DNA of 12,944 nucleotides. It comes from Pseudodesulfovibrio sp. GTDB lineage: Bacteria > Desulfobacterota > Desulfovibrionia > Desulfovibrionales > Desulfovibrionaceae. The translations under genes and the position numbers were made by a program. Shown here piece after piece: positions 12,039 through 12,944 of this stretch. The stretch covers positions 1 through 12,944 of the forward strand of contig JAFLJW010000354.1 of the NCBI GenBank assembly GCA_022712815.1. The letters are read 5' to 3'. The notes beneath the pieces were generated by a model that was not told the origin of the DNA, ran no database searches, and worked only from the letters and a program-made list of their open reading frames with translations. Position 1 is the stretch's first letter; every line of letters starts with the position of its first letter.

Positions 12039-12641
12039 TCAGTTTACTTTGCGAGCTAAGATCGGCCCAAAATCTGTCTGTTTCACGCGCTCGGCAATAT
12101 CTTTTTCCTTGGCAATCAAATGGGTTTCCTTCCGCTCAAGATCACGCTCAAGGTAGTGCAACCGCTCAGCCTTTGCTGCGAGCTTCAATTCAAGTTTTGT
12201 GATGTCCACGGCCATTATTAAAAGATCGGGGTCTACAATGCTCAACCGTCGAAGAAGTGAATAAATGACCGGGCGTTCTGCTTTCATGGCTGCCGCCCTA
12301 TCAAAAGGCGCTGCTTCCTCAATTTTGAACGTCCGTTGCCCTCTTATTTCGAGCAACCCCCAACCTTCAGGAAGTTCATCTGGTCTCACCAATCCTTTCG
12401 GGGTAAGAAAATAGCGATACACACCCAAACCCATAGACGGATTGCGCCGGAACCATTTCTTTTTGTCGGCAAGGAAGTCTGCGCGAGAGGTCTTACACTC
12501 CACAAGACATGTGCTCGCGCCATTAAGCCCGAAGGCATCCGGTTCCTCGCTGGAAGCCGTGCGGAACTCTGTCAAGGCAACTTTGTACCCTTGACCTTTG
12601 AGCCACCTTGCGGCGCGTTCTACGAGTTCATCATGTGTCAT
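12039..12641 (-). CDS. PD-(D/E)XK-type nuclease-like phage protein
   Basis: This 200-aa protein shows the core of a PD-(D/E)XK nuclease fold in residues 1-80. An N-terminal helix (HDELVERAARWLKGQGY) leads to E33-P-D35-AFG, then a strand with E48-C-K50 and the trailing TSRADFLADKKKWFRR helix, close to the MmcB/VRR-NUC-like pattern. D35, E48 and K50 would be the metal-binding and catalytic residues. Residues 148-188 are charged heptad-like sequence, probably a coiled coil. The protein likely cuts or binds DNA during phage recombination or replication, but activity is inferred from motifs only. It is the first well-defined gene of the minus-strand operon, 17 bases before the zinc-ribbon-like gene. 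Confidence 0.7.
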   Translation of the reverse strand: MTHDELVERAARWLKGQGYKVALTEFRTASSEEPDAFGLNGASTCLVECKTSRADFLADKKKWFRRNPSMGLGVYRYFLTPKGLVRPDELPEGWGLLEIRGQRTFKIEEAAPFDRAAAMKAERPVIYSLLRRLSIVDPDLLIMAVDITKLELKLAAKAERLHYLERDLERKETHLIAKEKDIAERVKQTDFGPILARKVN

Positions 12642-12672
12642 TATTTATGATCACCCTTGGTAATATAGTTAG

Positions 12673-12819
12673 TTAATTGCGCGGGCCGGATTCCCCACCC
12701 GGCTCCCTGTCCGCGTCCACCGGGTAGAAGCAAAGATCGCGGCCCCGAAGGTTCTCACTTTCAGCTACCAAGACACCACCCGTAGTGCCTCCGCGCAAAA
12801 TGATCTCATGTAGTACGCG
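12673..12819 (-). other. In-frame continuation after TAG, or a separate short ORF
   Basis: After the TAG the same frame continues 48 codons to a TAA at 12673-12675, with ordinary composition (GGVLVAESENLRGRDLCF, then YPVDADREPGG). A separate gene would need a TTG start (12798 or 12771), and neither has a good ribosome site. The alternatives are a nonsense mutation, stop-codon read-through or a weakly initiated small gene. Confidence 0.35.
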
Positions 12820-12942
12820 CTAAAAGGGCTTGCCATTGCTGTAGACAGACCACAAGTAAGCGCAGCCCTTATGGGTCAGGTTGTATTCATCATCCACAAG
12901 TCCATGCTCTTTGATGATCTGGTTGGATGTGTGGCCCTGATA
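12820..12942 (-). CDS. C-terminal end of an unrecognised element gene (runs off right edge)
   Basis: Forty codons are open from the right edge to a TAG at 12820-12822. The segment YQGHTSNQIIKEHGLVDDEY followed by NLTHKGCAYLWSVYSNGKPF has protein-like composition and looks like a helix-turn-helix or winged-helix tail of the kind seen in phage regulators. No family can be assigned. The same frame stays open for 48 codons beyond the TAG. Confidence 0.5.
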   Translation of the reverse strand, partial: YQGHTSNQIIKEHGLVDDEYNLTHKGCAYLWSVYSNGKPF

Positions 12943-12944
12943 AT

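Larger units (their letters stand above)
7879..12944. mobile_element. Integrated phage-like element (left end; continues past right edge)
   Basis: From the tRNA-Ala 3' end onward every gene is on the minus strand. The content is typical of a temperate phage or integrative element: two tyrosine recombinases, an excisionase-like protein, a solitary DNA methyltransferase, a nuclease-like protein and very small zinc-binding and membrane ORFs. No structural, replication or conjugation gene is inside the window, so phage versus other integrative element is undecided. The far attachment site is not in the window; no second copy of the tRNA 3' end was found. Confidence 0.8.

Noticed and set aside
1..12944. 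CRISPR array, insertion sequence or rRNA gene
   Set aside because: No regularly spaced repeats, no transposase motif and no rRNA sequence were recognised on either strand.

Overview
The window has two parts: bacterial chromosome on the left (about 1-7878) and the integrase end of an integrated phage-like element on the right (about 7879-12944, running off the edge). The host looks like a Desulfovibrionales-type member of the former Deltaproteobacteria. This is inferred from a small rubredoxin gene, the rlmE-yebC-ruvC-ruvA-ruvB order and the character of the proteins. No taxonomic marker gene is present, so genus and species cannot be given.

Left part. A periplasmic ligand-binding protein gene starts at 177 on the minus strand and runs off the left edge. 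It is followed by a gene-poor stretch holding a probable small RNA gene on the minus strand (about 495-667), with a sigma70-type promoter and an intrinsic terminator. Next come a GlsB/YeaQ-family membrane protein and a 51-aa rubredoxin, which is too short for most ORF cut-offs. Both are on the minus strand, behind a good promoter. A secreted 111-aa protein on the plus strand shares a bidirectional terminator with ruvB. The minus-strand DNA repair and translation cluster then reads rlmE (23S rRNA 2'-O-methyltransferase), yebC, ruvC, a possible 33-aa ORF, ruvA, ruvB. RuvA, RuvB and RuvC together bind, migrate and cut Holliday junctions. Divergent from rlmE is a two-gene plus-strand operon encoding a CgeB-type glycosyltransferase and an FkbM-type methyltransferase, probably for surface glycan or glycoprotein decoration. 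It is followed by tRNA-Ala(CGC) with its own promoter.

Right part. Immediately after the tRNA an integrated element begins, and every gene in it is on the minus strand, reading toward the tRNA. From the right edge inward they are: the end of an unrecognised gene with an in-frame TAG followed by 48 more open codons; a PD-(D/E)XK-type nuclease-like protein; a 39-aa double-CxxC protein; a 60-aa two-helix membrane protein; a beta-class DNA methyltransferase with an inserted cysteine cluster; a tyrosine recombinase; a 72-aa DnaJ-type zinc-finger protein; an excisionase-like winged-HTH protein; and a second, different tyrosine recombinase whose 3' end lies inside a terminator hairpin facing the tRNA. 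The last four genes are coupled by overlaps or gaps of a few bases.

The least ordinary points are the two-recombinase cassette, the roughly 200-bp out-of-frame overlap between the HTH gene and the tRNA-proximal integrase, the promoter-to-terminator small RNA with an anti-Shine-Dalgarno motif, and the TAG-interrupted reading frame at the right edge. No CRISPR array, insertion sequence or rRNA gene was seen.
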